A DNA stretch of 64,000 nt from Halalkalibacillus sediminis (GCF_002844535.1 NZ_PJNH01000002.1:62001-126000), one strand, 5' to 3'. Positions 17,810 to 26,760 are shown, numbered from the stretch's first letter. Made by a program: numbers and translations. Notes: a model not told the origin generated them from the letters alone.

Positions 17810-18385
17810 ATGTTCAAAACTAATAAGTGGATTAGAATCATATTAGCTCTCTCTGTTGGAGTAAGTATAGCGTTTATTGCATTTTACTTTGATCAAGAGG
17901 CAAAAAATGAAGAAGAAATTCAGAACTTGGAACATGCGATATTGATGAACGAGATGAACTCTTTTACTGAAGGATGGCGTAACCTTAACCAGTACCTTGA
18001 AGCAGCTGTGGAAGAGTCTAATTTACCTGAGGATGAAGCACAGGCAGAGGTGGTATGGGAACTAGGCAAACCTTTAGAATCTGTGGTTCGCAACACAACG
18101 GACGTGGCACTTGAGAATGAGCGTTCTAAGTTGATTCTTCAGCTGAACGATCAATATCAAAAAATGTATGACTTAGTTTTCGAAAAAATTCCAGCAATGA
18201 ATGAAGAACAGATAGGAAACTTCCATGAGTCTTCCGAAGAGAGTTATACGAACCTCGTGCGATCTAGTGAGTGGAATGTTCGGTATCCTGAGGGACGCAT
18301 AATGATGGATTTATCTACAGAAGATTTGGAAAGTGTTTCAAACGAAATCGATTTATTAATCATAGAGTTACAAGAAATCGAATAA
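17810..18385 (+). CDS. membrane-anchored extracellular protein of unknown function
   Basis: 191 residues: one N-terminal anchor helix (IRIILALSVGVSIAFIAFYF), then an acidic all-helical domain, probably outside the cell. pI is low (many Glu, Asp). No catalytic motif visible. It follows the two-helix protein by 50 bases and ends at a terminator at 18400, so the two may share a transcript. Confidence 0.7.
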   Translation: MFKTNKWIRIILALSVGVSIAFIAFYFDQEAKNEEEIQNLEHAILMNEMNSFTEGWRNLNQYLEAAVEESNLPEDEAQAEVVWELGKPLESVVRNTTDVALENERSKLILQLNDQYQKMYDLVFEKIPAMNEEQIGNFHESSEESYTNLVRSSEWNVRYPEGRIMMDLSTEDLESVSNEIDLLIIELQEIE

Positions 18386-18399
18386 AGATTTGATAGATA

Positions 18400-18432
18400 A
18401 CTAGTCTCAGTTTCGATGAGGCTAGTTTTTTT
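18400..18432 (+). terminator. rho-independent terminator
   Basis: ACTAGTCTCA, 7-base loop, TGAGGCTAGT and T7; one G-U pair in the stem. Ends the 17568-18385 unit. Confidence 0.85.
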
Positions 18433-18504
18433 ATGTAATACCTTTGACATCAGAGAGAATAATTTGTAATATTCTGAATAAGTAGGTAAATAGGAGGGGT
18501 TAAA

Positions 18505-20523
18505 ATTAAACAAATAAATCATATAAATCGAAATCAATCCACACCTATTGCCGAGATTATTGGAAGACAAGATGAAATAGCCTTATATAAAGAATGGGTT
18601 GAACAAAATGATATTCAAAAAAGATGGCTACATTTATATGGTCCAGGGGGTGTAGGAAAGAGTTATCTCCTAGACGTATTTGAACAAATCAGTATCTCTG
18701 ACGGAGATCTATTTTTAAGGTTTGATAGTAAAGATTTTTTGCAATCGACTGAATCCCTTTGTGAACACTTCTGTCTTATGATGACGCAACAATCTCAACT
18801 TAGTCCCCCTCACCTCATGCATTTACATGAATTAATTGGATACCTCAACGACCTTTCTGCTGACCATAAAATTGTTTTAGCCATTGATACATTCGAAGAA
18901 TTAGATCAAACCGAGAGATGGTTTCGTGATATTTTTCTAAAATATTTGCATATAGACATTCTGGTACTAACAGCAGGTAGAAGCTCTTTAAAGGATGAAT
19001 GGGTGGAAAGCTGGCGATGGAGTGAGCAGATACTTCAAAGGGGAATCCCTTTTCTCACTGAATCAGAGACTGAGCACTTCCTTCAGAAACGCGGAATCAA
19101 CAATCCAAGTACCATCCAAGATATCTGGAATTTTTCCAATGGACATCCACTCACACTGACACTAAGTGCGTTGACATTTCAAGACCGAACTTATCCACCA
19201 TCGAATTTATTCCAAGACGAAGGTTTCCATAAGATCGTTAAAAGGTTGACCGATAGATGGTTGAGAGAAATTCGTGAGCCTGATTTATTCCGTATAGTTG
19301 AGGTAGCTGCAATATTTACACGGTTCAACCAAGAGGCGATTGAATACGTGGTTGGGGAGCAACTTGATTATAGATTATTTCAGATGTTGACGAACTTGTC
19401 CTTCATCCGTTGGCATAAAGATGGCTGGTTCATACATGATTTAGTGAGAGGTGCTATCTTAGCTGACCTTAAAGAGAGAGATCGAATTAAGTTTGAGAGA
19501 CTTAATAGGAAAGTCGCTAGTTATTATTATAAAAGGCTCATTTCTACCAGGGACTTGAAAGATATCGCTGCTTTCTTTTATCACAGTGGTGACGAATTCA
19601 TACAATCAGTATTCTTTGAAGGGGAAGAAAACCCAGGAAAAAATATGTATCTAGAGCCGTTAAACGAACATAACTTAGTGGATTTAAAAGATTTTTTTGA
19701 ACACAAAAAGAAACAAATAACCGTCAGTGAAGCAGAATATTATAATCGTTTCTCGGATAAGATGTACCGATTTTATGCTTCTGCTGAACATAATCAGCGG
19801 GAGTTAGAGAAGGTAGATATTGATTACATCAAAAGAATGGGGTTCGAATCGACCAAATTGTTGAGGGATCAACAGGGGTCTATAATCGGAATGTCAGTGA
19901 TTGTACCGATTCATGAAGACTCTTTAAAGAAACTCTCTGAAGAGCCTGTTTCTAGAATGTATTTCAAACGATTGCCTAGAGAAGAATATGATTATTTTAA
20001 TCAACCACCCAATGAACGAGCAGGTTATTATATTCGTTTACTGGATTATAAAGATCCTTCTGACAAAAATGTACGGAGTTATTTGATGTATAGCTTGTTT
20101 CCTCTGTTATTGACTGGAGGAAAAATAGTCGTATCCACACCTTTGAGTTTTCTGCAGCAAGTTCTAGAAAATTTTGGGTTTAAAGTTGTTCCAAATAGTG
20201 AGCACGAAGACTTTGGTGAAGAATACCCTGCACCAACATATATACTCGATTTAACAGGTAAAAAGCTACAAGGCTACCTGAATAATTTTATTCAAGATGC
20301 GAGTAAGAACAACCAAATGAAATATCTTAGTGAAATTTATGGATTGACTGAACGAGAACTAGATATTGTCCGTTTGATTTTGGAGGATTGTAGTAATCGT
20401 GAAATTGCTGAGCGATTGTTCGTTGCAGAAGTAACTGTAAAGAAGCATATCACTAGAATATTAAGAAAGACGGAATCTGCTAATCGTACGCAGTTGATCC
20501 GGAAGCTGATTAAATTGATGTAG
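18505..20523 (+). CDS. AAA/STAND-type ATPase with C-terminal LuxR HTH, AUU start
   Basis: About 672 residues. Walker A GPGGVGKS at 46-53, Walker B IVLAIDTFEELD near 128, an extended helical middle, a domain at about 380-580 of unclear nature (RDQQGSIIGMSVIVP, then LLLTGGKIVVSTPLSFLQQVLENFGFKVV, faintly GNAT-like), and a LuxR/GerE HTH from about 610 (LTERELDIVRLILEDCSNREIAERLFVAEVTVKKHI). The frame is open from 18490 after a stop at 18487 and has no ATG, GTG or TTG before TTG 18739, which lies after Walker A. ATT 18505, 5 bases after AGGAGGGG, is therefore the likely start. Confidence 0.8.
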   Translation: MKQINHINRNQSTPIAEIIGRQDEIALYKEWVEQNDIQKRWLHLYGPGGVGKSYLLDVFEQISISDGDLFLRFDSKDFLQSTESLCEHFCLMMTQQSQLSPPHLMHLHELIGYLNDLSADHKIVLAIDTFEELDQTERWFRDIFLKYLHIDILVLTAGRSSLKDEWVESWRWSEQILQRGIPFLTESETEHFLQKRGINNPSTIQDIWNFSNGHPLTLTLSALTFQDRTYPPSNLFQDEGFHKIVKRLTDRWLREIREPDLFRIVEVAAIFTRFNQEAIEYVVGEQLDYRLFQMLTNLSFIRWHKDGWFIHDLVRGAILADLKERDRIKFERLNRKVASYYYKRLISTRDLKDIAAFFYHSGDEFIQSVFFEGEENPGKNMYLEPLNEHNLVDLKDFFEHKKKQITVSEAEYYNRFSDKMYRFYASAEHNQRELEKVDIDYIKRMGFESTKLLRDQQGSIIGMSVIVPIHEDSLKKLSEEPVSRMYFKRLPREEYDYFNQPPNERAGYYIRLLDYKDPSDKNVRSYLMYSLFPLLLTGGKIVVSTPLSFLQQVLENFGFKVVPNSEHEDFGEEYPAPTYILDLTGKKLQGYLNNFIQDASKNNQMKYLSEIYGLTERELDIVRLILEDCSNREIAERLFVAEVTVKKHITRILRKTESANRTQLIRKLIKLM

Positions 20524-20553
20524 GGTAAGCGTATTGATCGCTTACCCTAATTT
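20521..20553. terminator. convergent rho-independent terminator
   Basis: 11-bp perfect stem TAGGGTAAGCG / CGCTTACCCTA with a 7-base loop, beginning at the LuxR stop codon. It lies between convergent genes and can serve both. Confidence 0.8.
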
Positions 20554-20560
20554 TCGTTTA

Positions 20561-20938
20561 TTAAGATGAAGATTGAGTGTCTTTATTGAGCTTATCGTAT
20601 TGAATAATCGTATATTTTCCAATTAACGGCAAAGGCTTTTCTTTTTCATTGGCAGCATTAATGATGCCCATAATGGCTAACACAAGCGAAAGAAGTGAAG
20701 TCAATGGTAATATCAATAACCAACCAAGAATGGGAATGATCGAGCCAATCGTATAAAGTACAACAGCGAAGATAAATAAAATGAGTCCCTGATTAGCGTG
20801 ATACATAGCGAACCGAGAATCTTTTGCTGCTAACAACGGTACAATGACAAAAATACCTAAGTATGCGATGATCGCCATTGCTTTGTTGTCTTTTCGATCT
20901 TGCTCTACATCGTGTGTCAAAACCTCTTCTGTAGACAT
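20561..20938 (-). CDS. DUF4870-type membrane protein
   Basis: 125 residues with three or four membrane helices and the motif FAMYHANQGLILFIFA (about 42-58), characteristic of the DUF4870/Tic20-like family. The N-terminal tail before the first helix is charged and short. Function unknown; members occur beside envelope and stress genes. GGAGGG lies before ATG 20938. Confidence 0.8.
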   Translation of the reverse strand: MSTEEVLTHDVEQDRKDNKAMAIIAYLGIFVIVPLLAAKDSRFAMYHANQGLILFIFAVVLYTIGSIIPILGWLLILPLTSLLSLVLAIMGIINAANEKEKPLPLIGKYTIIQYDKLNKDTQSSS

Positions 20939-21052
20939 GATTGAACCCTCCTCTAGATTGTAAATTAACTATAATCATAGCATGTAGAGGGGGAAATTTA
21001 ATGTATACCTGGGTATACTTTTTTTAGAAAAGTTGCCCTTATAAATGGTCAA

Positions 21053-21469
21053 CTAATGGTAATTGTCTTCATTTTTATTTTTGCGCGATCCGTCCAAGGC
21101 TTTAATGAAGTATGCCGTTGGTAAAAGCAGTCCGCAAGCAGCTTCGAGTAAAGCGAAAAATCTAGCTGATCCAACAGGAACAAGATCTCCGTAACCAACG
21201 GATAAAATCGTTTCTCCACTGAAATACATTGCATTCCAGAAAGTCACATTAACGGGATTGCCAGAGGTATTGTTAAGTACAACATGGTTGAGGGATAAAG
21301 CATAATAGAGTAGGCCGAAGCTTATTGTGATGCCTAATAGTACAACAAACAATTTGAAAAATAAAACTGAACTAAAGTAGCTGTATTTGTAAGACTTATT
21401 AGTGAAAAAATAATAAAGATTCACTACAAAGAAAATAACAGCTAATACGATTAAAAAAGTCGACATCAA
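21053..21469 (-). CDS. two-helix potassium channel (Ion_trans_2)
   Basis: 138 residues. Pore helix and filter read GETILS-VGYGD (filter 91-95), followed by the second pore helix; two further hydrophobic stretches precede at 4-22 and 35-58. No cytoplasmic RCK domain follows, so gating would depend on another subunit or on voltage/osmotic conditions. AGGAGGGG precedes the start. Monocistronic by spacing. A K+ channel is consistent with osmotic adjustment. Confidence 0.85.
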   Translation of the reverse strand: MMSTFLIVLAVIFFVVNLYYFFTNKSYKYSYFSSVLFFKLFVVLLGITISFGLLYYALSLNHVVLNNTSGNPVNVTFWNAMYFSGETILSVGYGDLVPVGSARFFALLEAACGLLLPTAYFIKALDGSRKNKNEDNYH

Positions 21470-21536
21470 ACCCCTCCTTGCTAATCTATTCTCCCGAAAT
21501 CATCTTCCGTAAACATGCTAGGGAGGGGGAGGGAGG

Positions 21537-21893
21537 TTATTTTAGCTCTTCAATTTCATGCACATTTTTAAAAGGATCTACGAAAGCTGCGTATATATTT
21601 GTTTCAGTTTCATTCGGTTCCTCGTGTAAGAACCTTACCCCTTTAGCCTTCAGAGTCTGGAAAGTTTCATTTACTGATGAAACTTCAAAGACAATGACAG
21701 ATCTCGATTCATTCGAATAATCACCAATTTCACGTTCTTTATCACCTAGAAATGCAATTAATTCAACACCACCGACATCGAAAATGATTGAGTGATCATT
21801 TTCATCAGTTACTTCAAACCCTAATATTCCATTGTAAAAAGATCTGGCCTCATTTATATTTGTAATGAATATCATTAATCTTCCGAATTTCAT
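21537..21893 (-). CDS. VOC-family (glyoxalase/bleomycin-resistance-like) protein
   Basis: 118 residues with the beta-alpha-beta-beta-beta units of the vicinal-oxygen-chelate fold: MKFGRLMIFITNINEARSFYNGILGFEV at the start and YAAFVDPFKNVHEIEEL at the end, where the final Glu is the usual metal ligand. The N-terminal His ligand is missing (Met/Ile at that place), so it may bind rather than catalyse. Substrate unknown. AAGGAGAG precedes ATG 21893. Confidence 0.8.
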   Translation of the reverse strand: MKFGRLMIFITNINEARSFYNGILGFEVTDENDHSIIFDVGGVELIAFLGDKEREIGDYSNESRSVIVFEVSSVNETFQTLKAKGVRFLHEEPNETETNIYAAFVDPFKNVHEIEELK

Positions 21894-22029
21894 TTATTTC
21901 TCTCCTTGTTGAATAGTAAATCTTATCTTAACTTATATGGTTAAGATTTGAAATCTTTTTAAGCATATTGGATGAGCTGTATTGAGTCATGATATAATAT
22001 TTATATAGCTGTCTTTCTGGAAAAAAGAG

Positions 22030-22467
22030 GTGACTTCCATCCTTTTCAAAGTTAAATTCGATACATTTTATTCGATTATGATCGTGTTAACGGTTGCAGT
22101 ATGTGTCATTCCACCCTTCCTTGAACCGAACATTCTAGGAGCGCTTATTTTGTACACACTTGCCTTTCTTATGTTGTGGATTATGTGGTTCGGTGTGAAA
22201 TACGAACTGAGAGGGGAGCTATTGATTCTGCGTTTCGGACCTTTTTGGAAAAAGATAGATGTGAATACATTTCAACAAATCACTTATTCGAGAAGTGTCA
22301 TAGCTTCTGCTGCCATGGCAATCAAGCGTCTTGAAATCCTCTATGACAATTTTCAAATGGTACATATTTCGCCGAAAAATGAAGAGCTCTTTGTTCAGAA
22401 AATGATGGAGATTAATCCCAAAATAGAAGTGAAAAATAAAAGGAAAAATGATAAAGGAGATGATTGA
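22030..22467 (+). CDS. membrane protein with bacterial PH-like domain
   Basis: 145 residues: two adjoining membrane helices (about 14-60), then a soluble bPH_4-like domain (YELRGELLILRFGPFWKKIDVNTFQQITYSR). Similar short proteins are common in Bacillus and unassigned. The start is uncertain: GTG 22030 has only a weak SD, whereas AGAGGTGA at 22026-22033 would better serve ATC 22039. The carbonic-anhydrase-like gene follows after one base and its SD lies within this gene's 3' end, implying coupling. Confidence 0.65.
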   Translation: MTSILFKVKFDTFYSIMIVLTVAVCVIPPFLEPNILGALILYTLAFLMLWIMWFGVKYELRGELLILRFGPFWKKIDVNTFQQITYSRSVIASAAMAIKRLEILYDNFQMVHISPKNEELFVQKMMEINPKIEVKNKRKNDKGDD

Positions 22468-22468
22468 A

Positions 22469-22849
22469 ATGGCTGAAGGAACATTCGCTACAGTAATCAA
22501 TTGCATGGACGGAAGGGTACAGGTTCCGGTTAATGATTGGATGAGAGAGAAATATAAAGTGGATTTTGTAGACACTTTGACTGAAGCGGGGCCTAATAAA
22601 TTTTTATTAGAAGGTTCTGTGGATCAACTGGCTAGCATTCAAGCCAAAATCGGTATTTCTGTAGAAAAGCATGGCTCAAATGTTGTAGCGGTTGCTGGTC
22701 ATCATGATTGCGCAGGTAACCCGATTGATGCTGAGGAAAAGAAACTTCAGATCAAAGAGTCCGTGGAATTGATCCAATCATGGGGGTATAACGTTGAAGT
22801 TGTCGGATTATACGTCAACGATCGATGGGAAGTTGAACAAGTAGTATAA
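22469..22849 (+). CDS. small beta-carbonic-anhydrase-like protein
   Basis: 126 residues. The zinc-site pattern of beta-class carbonic anhydrases is present: C12-M-D14-G-R16 and H78-H-D-C81. It is much shorter than classical beta-CAs (about 190-220 residues), lacking the N-terminal helices and much of the C terminus. ATG 22469 is chosen because AAAGGAG lies 9 bases upstream; earlier in-frame ATGs at 22448 and 22460 overlap the SD. It may hydrate CO2, or be a CA-like hydrolase; the residues allow either. Confidence 0.75.
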   Translation: MAEGTFATVINCMDGRVQVPVNDWMREKYKVDFVDTLTEAGPNKFLLEGSVDQLASIQAKIGISVEKHGSNVVAVAGHHDCAGNPIDAEEKKLQIKESVELIQSWGYNVEVVGLYVNDRWEVEQVV

Positions 22850-22855
22850 CAGTAG

Positions 22856-22903
22856 AAATCCTAGCTAAAGGGTAATAGACGCCCAAAAGCTAGGATTTTT
22901 TTT
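22856..22903. terminator. rho-independent terminator
   Basis: AAATCCTAGCT / AGCTAGGATTT with a 21-base loop and T8. Between convergent genes. Confidence 0.8.
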
Positions 22904-22926
22904 ATCTTATAAGAAATTTAATTAAA

Positions 22927-24237
22927 TTACTGTGCACTTTCCTCTTCTTGTACTCGTTTTAAGAAGAACCACTCGCCGGCTACAATCAGTATAATAGCAA
23001 TTACTGATATCCCGACCACTAACAAGTCTGATTGTATCTTCACCCATACAAATGCTGCTAAAATAATGGCATCTAATAAAAGGGCCGTAAGAACAATGAA
23101 AGGATTTGCTCCCACTTTTTCCCGTAAGTGTTTGAAGACGCCCCAATGAATGATCATGTCCATTGTTAAATACAGAATGGCTCCCATTGAAGCAATACGG
23201 CTCAAGTCGAAGAAGATCGTGAGAGCCATAGCTATTACAATGGTATAAACCAATGTGTGCTTCTGAATCGAACCAGGCATACCAAAATGGCTGTGTGGAA
23301 TGAGTCGCATATCAGTCAACATAGCAAGCATTCTTGAAACTGCGAACACACTTGCAATGATTCCTGTAATCGTTGCTATTATCGCTAAAATTACTGTAAG
23401 CCATACCCCAATATCACCAAAGGCTGGACGTGCGGCTTCAGCAAGTGAATAATCACGAGCTTCGATGATTTCCGTTAGAGTTAAATTAGACGAAACACCC
23501 CAAGCCAAGAGTAAATAAACGACTAAGCTGATTAATATAGATATTACTATAGCCCGGCCAACATTTTTCTTCGGCTTTTTGATCTCAGAGCCGCTGTTAG
23601 TTATCGTTGTGAAACCTTTAAAAGATAGAATAGTTAATGCGATTGCTGCAATAAAACTTGCTATCGTCGTTTCTGGCGCGTTATTTCCTGCCTCTGCTGG
23701 TTCTAAAGAGAAACCGGCAACGTATAAACCAGCAAGAGCAAAAACAGTTATTCCAATGATTTTAATTAACGAAGCAATTGATGTAAATGACTGGATGAAA
23801 GTATTACCAGAGATATTCACCAAAAATGCAAAGATTATGAGTGCTACACCAAGAACAGGTACCCAAAAGCTGGAGGTTGATACATCAAACAATTGTAGCG
23901 TGTATGTCCCGAAAGTACGTGCGACCAAGCTTTGGTTAATAACCATGGATATTGCCATCATCATTGCTGCGGCTGCTGTCACGGTCCCTTTACCATAGGC
24001 TTTTACAAGGAACATTCCTATACCGCCGGCGGAAGGATACTCATTGCTCATTTTTACATAAGAATAAGCACTGAACCCTGTGACAACCCCGCCTAAAATG
24101 AATATTAAGGGGAACCAGACGCCTCCTAATTCAGCGACCTGACCTAGTAGTGCGAAGATACCCGCACTGATCATGACACCTGTCCCTAACCCGACTGCTC
24201 CAGTTAATGTAATGCTGTCCTTATTATATTCAGTCAT
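22927..24237 (-). CDS. APC-superfamily amino acid permease
   Basis: About 436 residues, 12 membrane helices. The helix 1 motif LTGAVGLGTGVMISAGIFALLGQ and the helix 6 region FKGFTTITNSGSEIKKPKKN are those of the APC family. Substrate could be an amino acid or polyamine. ATG 24237 (MTEYNKDS) is chosen because GGAG lies 10 bases upstream; the 24252 frame adds MELII without a site. It is the last gene of the response regulator / histidine kinase operon (33-base gap), so transport may be controlled by, or signal to, that pair. Confidence 0.85.
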   Translation of the reverse strand: MTEYNKDSITLTGAVGLGTGVMISAGIFALLGQVAELGGVWFPLIFILGGVVTGFSAYSYVKMSNEYPSAGGIGMFLVKAYGKGTVTAAAAMMMAISMVINQSLVARTFGTYTLQLFDVSTSSFWVPVLGVALIIFAFLVNISGNTFIQSFTSIASLIKIIGITVFALAGLYVAGFSLEPAEAGNNAPETTIASFIAAIALTILSFKGFTTITNSGSEIKKPKKNVGRAIVISILISLVVYLLLAWGVSSNLTLTEIIEARDYSLAEAARPAFGDIGVWLTVILAIIATITGIIASVFAVSRMLAMLTDMRLIPHSHFGMPGSIQKHTLVYTIVIAMALTIFFDLSRIASMGAILYLTMDMIIHWGVFKHLREKVGANPFIVLTALLLDAIILAAFVWVKIQSDLLVVGISVIAIILIVAGEWFFLKRVQEEESAQ

Positions 24238-24270
24238 TATAATCAACTCCATTCTCTGAAATTATCATCT

Positions 24271-25641
24271 CTAACCTTTACTGGATTCATTAACTTGAGG
24301 GAATGTAATTACGAAAGATGTTCCTTTTCCTAACTCTGAAGAAACATCAATCTCTCCATACTGTAACTCAGTTAGTTGCTTAGAAATGGCTAAACCCAAT
24401 CCTGAACCTCCATGTTCCCTCGACCTGGATTTCTCTACACGATAAAATCGATCAAATAGATGAGGAAGGTTGTTTTCAGAAATCCCCGGGCCTGTATCCT
24501 CAATGGTGTGTACCAAGGAATCACTATCATTATCTATAGTGAAATTTATTTCACCGCCCTTGTCCATGTATTGAATGGCATTTTGTAATATATTCAAGAA
24601 AATTTGCTCTAAACGGATTGGATCTGCAACAATCTTAGGAACTTTTTTTGGAAAATTTGTGTGAATGTGAACTTGTTTCTCTTCAGCCTGTAGACTCACC
24701 TTTTCAATGGCTTTTTCAGCAATTTCAATACTGTCTACAAATGAGAGTTCTAGAGCATACTTATTTTCATCCATTTGGGCAAGTTCTATTAAATCACGAA
24801 CTAAAAAATTCATCCGGTTCGCTTCTTGGTGAATGATGTTCAAGTAAGAGCGGCGTTGTTCTTCGGTTTCAAACAGACCACTTAAAAGTGCTTGGCTGTA
24901 GCCAAGCGTGTAAGAAATAGGAGTACGTAATTCGTGTGAAACATTGGATAAGAATTCATTTCGAGTCATTCGGTAGTGCCTAATCTCTTTTGCTAGCTCG
25001 TTAATGGAGTCTGACAGTGTACCGATTTCGTCATTTGAACGGACTGGTAAGGTTACATCTAGCTTTCCTTTTGCCATTTTCTTCGCAGCCTCGTCCATTC
25101 TTCTAAGTGGTTTTGTAAAGTTTCTTGCAATAACCCAAGTGAGCCCAATGGTTAAAATAATAGCGATTATTCCGGATAATATAAGTGCATTCCGCATGTC
25201 TCGGGTCGATTCTTTCATCAAATCAAGTGGGGAAAATACATAAACGGTGGCCACTGAGTTCCCATCGCCAACCTTTCTACTAGAAAAATAAAAAGATTGA
25301 TCATCAGGAGTTGTATATGTGCCCTCTGAAGTTAAGTCCTGACTAACATATTCTTCGAAATTATTTACCCCTGAGTTGACCACTATTTGTCCTGACGAAC
25401 CTATGATGACAATTTCTCTCGAATATTCTTCTGAAAGGGACTCTCCAATTTCCAGCCAACTTTCTTCTTCCATCATGTTCAAATGGTAAGCTTGTTGAGT
25501 GGCCAATTCATGAGTTTCCTCACGAAGGTGCTTATCTTTTGTAGTCTGAAATATTTCATGTATGACAATACCTAGAGGAATTAATATGGTTAAGAAAAGG
25601 AGGAGGATGATGAGACCGATTTTGTTGAAAACCGTATTCAT
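24271..25641 (-). CDS. sensor histidine kinase
   Basis: 456 residues: helix 1 (about 9-28), an extracellular sensing domain of about 120 residues, helix 2 (about 152-171), HAMP (172-225), HisKA with H236 (SNVSHELRTP), and HATPase_c with N box (NILQNAIQYMD), G1 (DTGPGIS), F box (LFDRFYRVEKSRS) and G2 (GGSGLGLAI). All residues for autophosphorylation are present. ATGA overlap with the response regulator upstream. The stimulus is unknown; the extracellular domain is acidic. Confidence 0.95.
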   Translation of the reverse strand: MNTVFNKIGLIILLLFLTILIPLGIVIHEIFQTTKDKHLREETHELATQQAYHLNMMEEESWLEIGESLSEEYSREIVIIGSSGQIVVNSGVNNFEEYVSQDLTSEGTYTTPDDQSFYFSSRKVGDGNSVATVYVFSPLDLMKESTRDMRNALILSGIIAIILTIGLTWVIARNFTKPLRRMDEAAKKMAKGKLDVTLPVRSNDEIGTLSDSINELAKEIRHYRMTRNEFLSNVSHELRTPISYTLGYSQALLSGLFETEEQRRSYLNIIHQEANRMNFLVRDLIELAQMDENKYALELSFVDSIEIAEKAIEKVSLQAEEKQVHIHTNFPKKVPKIVADPIRLEQIFLNILQNAIQYMDKGGEINFTIDNDSDSLVHTIEDTGPGISENNLPHLFDRFYRVEKSRSREHGGSGLGLAISKQLTELQYGEIDVSSELGKGTSFVITFPQVNESSKG

Positions 25642-26342
25642 GAATTTTCATCCTCCTCATAATTAAATGAGTATCCAATCCCCCACACTGTTTTGATTGG
25701 CTGGTAGGATAATTTAGCTTTACTTAGTTTCACACGCAAATTTTTAACGTGTGTATCAACTGTCCTTGGATCGTAAAAATCGTTTTCGCCCCAGAGATTA
25801 TCCATTATATTATCTCGTGTATATACACGGCCTGGTGAGGTTGCAAGCATGTACAATATATCAAATTCTTTTGGAGTCAAAGTTAAGCTTGTTCCTTTAA
25901 CTTCAACTTTCCGGAAAGGTTTTGAGATGCTTAAGTCTTTAATTTGGACATGTTCTTTATCATTGTGAATTTGAGAATGGTTTCTGCGTAATAGCGCATT
26001 GACTCGAGCTACTAATTCTTCTGGAGCAAAAGGCTTCATCAAGTAATCGTCAGCGCCCATGTTTAAGCCTTTTACTCGATCTGATACCTCTGTTTTTGCT
26101 GTCAGCATAAGGATGGACGACTCAATATTTTCATTTTTAATATATGTACACAATTCAAACCCATCTTTTTCAGGCATCATTAAGTCTAAGGTTATAACGT
26201 CAAAAGATTGTTCTCCCAGTAAAAGGATTGCTTCATCAACTGAAGCGGCTTCTTCGATATGATACCCCTCATTGGATAAATATAATCCAACTAGATGTCT
26301 CATCGTCGACTCATCATCTACAACCAAAATTCGATTTTGCAT
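25638..26342 (-). CDS. OmpR/PhoB-family response regulator
   Basis: 234 residues: receiver with D9, D10 and phospho-acceptor D53 (ITLDLMMPEKDG) and a C-terminal winged helix (LTPKEFDILYMLATSPGRVYTRDNIMDNLWG). ATG 26342 has AAAGGAGGG 7 bases upstream. The frame stays open for 97 further codons upstream, but that stretch is the antisense of the Cys-rich YhjQ gene and is not coding. Overlaps the kinase by ATGA and so forms a cognate pair. Confidence 0.95.
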   Translation of the reverse strand: MQNRILVVDDESTMRHLVGLYLSNEGYHIEEAASVDEAILLLGEQSFDVITLDLMMPEKDGFELCTYIKNENIESSILMLTAKTEVSDRVKGLNMGADDYLMKPFAPEELVARVNALLRRNHSQIHNDKEHVQIKDLSISKPFRKVEVKGTSLTLTPKEFDILYMLATSPGRVYTRDNIMDNLWGENDFYDPRTVDTHVKNLRVKLSKAKLSYQPIKTVWGIGYSFNYEEDENS

Positions 26343-26439
26343 TAGATTTCCCTCCTTTCGAACCATTATAACTTCTTTTTCCAATAAATATGTACTCCGA
26401 CCATTATGCAAGTGATCGGAGTTGGTGAGGTGTTTTAAA

Positions 26440-26760
26440 TTATGCAGCCATTTCACGGCATGCTTTTGCACATGAGTAACAAGCTTCAGCACACTTCTGA
26501 CAATGGTCATGGTCGTGTTTCTGGCACTCGTCTCCACATGCTTGGCAAATCTCTGCACATAATTCGCAAATCTGTTTCGCAAACGGGCTGTTTCTTTGCA
26601 TAGCTTGTGCAGCATAAGTACAAGCCTCTGCACATTCGCGATCTAAACGGATACATTCTGCCATATGTTTTACATCATCTTCCTGTAAACATTGATCAAA
26701 ACAAAAATTACATGCGTCCGCACACTTCAAACATTCGTCGATACATTCTTGAAAAGTCAT
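26440..26760 (-). CDS. yhjQ: YhjQ-type four-helix Cys-rich metal-binding protein
   Basis: 106 residues with 19 cysteines in repeated CxxxC / CxxC patterns plus KHDHDHC, the DUF326 family. Relatives are four-helix bundles storing Cu(I) (Csp-like). ATG 26760 is chosen (AAAGGGG 9 bases upstream); the frame upstream of it has no site. The gene is divergent from a DUF3231 gene. An ACTCCGA / TCGGAGT inverted repeat lies just downstream (26395-26421) without a clear U tail. Confidence 0.9.
   Translation of the reverse strand: MTFQECIDECLKCADACNFCFDQCLQEDDVKHMAECIRLDRECAEACTYAAQAMQRNSPFAKQICELCAEICQACGDECQKHDHDHCQKCAEACYSCAKACREMAA

Noticed and set aside
18739-20523. TTG 18739 as start of the LuxR regulator
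   Set aside because: This would cut away Walker A, which lies in frame upstream; no SD precedes the TTG.
26343-26633. N-terminal extension of the response regulator (97 codons)
   Set aside because: It is the reverse frame of the YhjQ gene (K/R/H-rich artefact), and the true start at 26342 has a strong SD.
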